This document shows, one piece after another, positions 61,901-64,000 of a stretch of 64,000 nucleotides of DNA. Position 1 is the first letter of the stretch. Each line of letters starts with the position of its first letter. A model generated the notes under the pieces. It did not search any database. It saw only the letters and a program-made list of their open reading frames with translations, and was not told where the DNA came from. A program made the position numbers and the translations under genes. The DNA comes from Sitta carolinensis (Eukaryota; Chordata; Aves; Passeriformes; Sittidae), in assembly GCA_032173965.1 (NCBI GenBank), contig JAVUNC010000006.1:18946028-19010027 (forward strand), read 5' to 3'.

Positions 61901-63808
61901 CCTCACTGCCCCCTCACTGGCCCACTCCAGCCCCTCCACGCCCCTCACTGCCCCAGCCCCTCACTGCCCCTGCCCCACGCTTTCCTGAGGGGTTCTACTG
62001 CTGCCACACCCTCAAGGAGTCACTGCTGGTTACAATCCCAAACCCCCAGCACTACTCGCCTCGGGTGCTGCTGTCACCTTTCAGAGCCTCCTCCCACCCT
62101 GTCCAACCTCCTCAGTGCCACCAGCCCAGTGCTGCCACAGCACGTGAAGGAAAGCAGCCTCTGCCCACAGCTCCCCGGGCTTTTAGTGGTGGACATGAGT
62201 AATTTTACTGGAGCAGCCCCCCAGCAGGAGCAGCCCCACAGGTGCTGCTGCCCCAGGTTTACCTGGACCCTCCTGCTCTGGAAGGGTGTTGCAGTGAAGA
62301 TGTCATCGTGGTTGTCCTTGGGCAGCTGCTCCAGGAACTCCCTCATCTGCTGCTTCCGTTTGAGGGTGCCCACCTTGGCAGTGATCACTGGCTCCTTCTG
62401 AGCTGCAGGAACCAAGCAGGAATTGGCTGAGACAGCAGCTACAGGGTTAAAATTCACTGCCTGCAGTCAGTGCCTCAGCCCAGGCCATCCTCTGGTGAAA
62501 CCTCTTCCAGCTCCCTTAGGATCCTTTGGATTTCTCAGCCCCAGAGCAGTTTCAGGGAGGGTGGCTGCTGGGTGAGCCCAGCACTGCAGGCTCACAGGTC
62601 AGGCTCCCTGACACAGCTGTGCTCACGTGTGCCTTGCAGAGAGCAAACCCACAGTGTCCCTGAGGCAGGAGGCACCAAGGCTCAAACGAAGGCTCTGCTG
62701 CTCAGAGACCCTTTCACTGAAGCCAGGCTCAGGGAATGCTCAGCTCAACTTGTATCCATGGCAAACCTCGACCCAAGGCAGCCCCAGCTGGAGCTGCAGT
62801 GTGGGGATGGCAAACACCAGGGAATGGCACTGGGCTGTGCAGACTCCACGCTGCCCTTGGGTGTCCAAAGATCCAAATCCCACCTGGACAGAGCTCTGCA
62901 AGCAGCTTGTGACCTGCTGGGTCAAGAGCCCTTTGCCCTGAGGGGCCAAGGCCAGTGGAAGCCTTCCCCTCATGCCAACAACTGGAAAACTCTACAAAGA
63001 GCCTCTCCTCATCCCCTCAGTCATCCCTGCCATCCTCCAACCTGCACACCAAAGGTGACCTGGGGCTCACTGTCACACCCTGATGTGCTCTTGTGGGTTT
63101 ATCCCATGGAACCAGAATTGGTGAGGCTGGCAAAGCCCTCCCAGCCCAGCGAGTCCAACCCTTCCCCAGCACTGCCCAGGCCACCTCTGCCCCTGTCCCC
63201 AAGTGCCACATGCACAGGGCTGGGAATCCCTCAGGGATGGGCACTGCAAACTCCCTGGGCACTGCCAGTTCCTGAGCCCCTTCCCATGTGGAATTCCTGC
63301 TGCTGTGCCCGAGCTGCCCTGGCCCAGCCTGGAGCAGAGCCCGACCCCCCGGCTGTGCCCTCCTGGCAGGAGCTGTGCAGAGCCAGGAGAGCCCTGAGCC
63401 TCCTCTGCTCCAGGATGAGCCTGCCCAGCTCCTCAGGGATTCTCCATTCCCTGCCCAGCTCCCTCAGGGATTCTCCATTCCCTGCCCAGCTCCCTCAGGG
63501 ATTCTCCATTCCCTGCCCAGCTCCCTCAGGGATTCTCCATTCCCTGCCCAGCTCTGTTCCCATCCTGGCCCCGCTCCAGCCCCTCAGGGTCTGACTCCCA
63601 GTTATTCACCACTCACACAAGCCCATGACCAGCGCTGGTACCTTTCTGTTCAGGCTTCCCCGTGGTTTTCCTGGGCTGCTGTTTGGCTCCCCTGCCCATC
63701 TGCTCCTGCAGGTGCCTGCCGTGGCACTCCTCAGCCGAGCGGGACCCCACGGCCATGGCCACCTCCTGCCAGAAGCCACTCCTGTGCTTTGGGAGCACCA
63801 CGATGGCC
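58839..63808 (-). CDS. MIS18BP1: MIS18BP1 (KNL2), C-terminal six exons
   Basis: Exons 63642-63808, 62263-62402, 61343-61491, 59692-59776, 59076-59118 and 58839-58933 join in frame to the C-terminal ~225 residues of MIS18BP1. This protein is the Mis18-complex subunit that brings HJURP/CENP-A to centromeres after mitosis. The first visible exon holds the SANT/Myb domain (LPKHRSGFWQEVAMAVGSRS). Next come AKVGTLKRKQQMREFLEQLP, RTPQCQHISPGMLVPNNR and DYDRHVFRMQRN, all close to human. The end is EEQEDSYFSM. The upstream half, including the SANTA domain, lies beyond the window. Convergent with FANCM, as I recall it being in human. Confidence 0.94.
59076..59118 (-). CDS. MIS18BP1: MIS18BP1 small exon
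   Basis: A 43-base exon encoding AGAVLETPASCRTK, equivalent to human LVETDFSTPTPRRKT. Flanked by acceptor cctccctcag and donor A|GTGAGT; phase 0 in and 1 out, matching both neighbours. Confidence 0.82.
59692..59776 (-). CDS. MIS18BP1: MIS18BP1 exon
   Basis: Encodes KDYDRHVFRMQRNARGSRGA then WDKVKKKS. Human has NDCDKYVFRMQKTHKSKGGIVWGNIKKK. Acceptor gttccag, donor TCG|GTAATG, phase 0. Confidence 0.94.
59830..61050. repeat. 30-bp minisatellite with CA tract in MIS18BP1 intron
   Basis: About 38 copies of 'gctccagccagggacacgca' plus 'cacacactcc', with CA-run length changes and some truncated units. The minus-strand open frame of nearly 600 codons that spans it is a repeat by-product. Confidence 0.95.
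61343..61491 (-). CDS. MIS18BP1: MIS18BP1 exon
   Basis: Encodes LPALRGSCDEDAEGFSLSEL, then PPVRTPQCQHISPGMLVPNN. Human has LPSFQDSEDDDD...FPLVKTPQCQHVSPGMLGSINR. Acceptor ctctgcag, donor AG|GTAGGA (phase 2). Minisatellites fill the introns on both sides. Confidence 0.94.
61520..61985. repeat. 25-bp C-rich minisatellite in MIS18BP1 intron
   Basis: 'cagcccctccagcccctcac' plus 'tgccc' units, about 18, some as a 12-13-bp half unit. Confidence 0.92.
62263..62402 (-). CDS. MIS18BP1: MIS18BP1 exon
   Basis: Encodes AQKEPVITAKVGTLKRKQQM then REFLEQLPKDNHDDIFTATP and FQSRRVQ. The human stretch ITAKVGTLKRKQQMREFLEQLPKDDHDD is nearly identical, making this the most conserved exon of the gene here. Acceptor cctgcag, donor CAG|GTAAAC. 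Confidence 0.96.
62403..63424. other. MIS18BP1 intron
   Basis: No exon or strong repeat recognised. The plus-strand open frame 62470-63594 has no recognisable similarity and overlaps the intron and a minisatellite. Confidence 0.5.
63425..63555. repeat. 31-bp minisatellite, ~4 copies
   Basis: 'ctccctcagggattctccat' plus 'tccctgcccag' repeated about four times with little divergence, in the MIS18BP1 intron next to the SANT exon. Confidence 0.92.
63642..63808 (-). CDS. MIS18BP1: MIS18BP1 exon (SANT/Myb domain)
   Basis: Encodes AIVVLPKHRSGFWQEVAMAV and GSRSAEECHGRHLQEQMGRG, then a basic KTTGKPEQK tail. Human has [39 protein letters not shown]. The SANT third helix W...VA...GSRS is intact. Acceptor ccccacag, donor G|GTACCA. 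The exon with the first SANT helix lies further right and was not recognised in the last 190 bases. Confidence 0.94.
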
Positions 63809-64000
63809 CTGTGGGGACAGCAGGCACAGTGTCACTGCGCAGGGCTGCCAGGGGCACTTTACACTCAAAGTGTCTATTAAATATTGCCCAGTGCTTTGAG
63901 TAATTGGATGATGGGTTAATTCAACCCCCTTGGAGTTAACCTGCCTTACCTGCTGACAGAAAGCTGTCATGTTTAACCTGGTACTGCAATCTGGGGAGGG

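Noticed and set aside
62470..63594. 374-codon plus-strand open frame opposite MIS18BP1
   Set aside because: Lies in a MIS18BP1 intron, ends in the 31-bp repeat, and shows no similarity to a known protein; likely chance in GC-rich DNA.
63930..63990. Possible MIS18BP1 exon at the right edge (minus strand, ccccag ... CAGCAG|GTAAGG)
   Set aside because: The translation does not resemble the SANT helix 1 region expected upstream, so chance splice-like sites are more likely.

Overview
This is a stretch of vertebrate, almost certainly bird, nuclear DNA. The genes are split into short exons with GT-AG introns. CR1-type LINE tails with the characteristic 'attctgtgattc' end are scattered throughout, and there are LTR-like fragments that look like avian endogenous retrovirus LTRs. 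A songbird (passerine) is my best guess from the LTR-like repeats and the minisatellite load, but that is inference. I see no bacterial-style genes, operons, CRISPR arrays, tRNA genes or rRNA genes.

Three protein-coding genes are supported. (1) On the minus strand, 4292-12233, is a complete five-exon gene for a 272-residue SOUL/HEBP-family heme-binding protein. (2) On the plus strand, 22881-57491, is FANCM, the Fanconi anemia / replication-fork DNA translocase. It is recognisable from the inter-lobe insert and the second helicase lobe (motifs V and VI), through the large disordered central exon with the RMI-binding MM2 motif, to the C-terminal ERCC4-like and HhH2 region. (3) On the minus strand, 58839-63808, are the last six exons of MIS18BP1, a centromere/CENP-A loading factor, including its SANT/Myb domain. 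FANCM and MIS18BP1 are tail to tail, as I recall them being in human.

The FANCM model is incomplete and damaged as read. The exons for its N-terminal region and first RecA lobe (Walker A, DEAH box) are nowhere that I could find between the SOUL gene and 22881. Two one-base-type frame breaks interrupt otherwise conserved coding sequence: one in the large exon between 47907 and 48027, and one at about 55296 just before the ERCC4 domain. A third cluster of short deletions lies in a 42-bp coding minisatellite at 54745-54863. These look more like base-level assembly errors in G/C runs than gene death, because flanking and downstream exons stay open and conserved. That is not proven here.

The most unusual property of the window is its tandem-repeat load. 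There are more than twenty unrelated minisatellites with units of about 15-60 bp, covering roughly 13 kb by my coordinates. They sit in nearly every long intron, in the SOUL promoter region and 3' UTR, and inside a FANCM coding exon. Two recent direct duplications (about 450 bp and about 280 bp) each flank a single FANCM exon. One 47-bp array carries a splice-acceptor-like sequence in every unit. Long open frames across these arrays are by-products of repeat units, not genes.

Layout: 1-3.8 kb no recognised gene; 3.8-12.2 kb SOUL-family gene; 12.2-13.7 kb GC-rich minisatellite promoter region; 13.7-22.9 kb repeats where FANCM 5' exons might be expected; 22.9-57.5 kb FANCM; 57.6-58.8 kb convergent 3' ends; 58.8-64 kb MIS18BP1.
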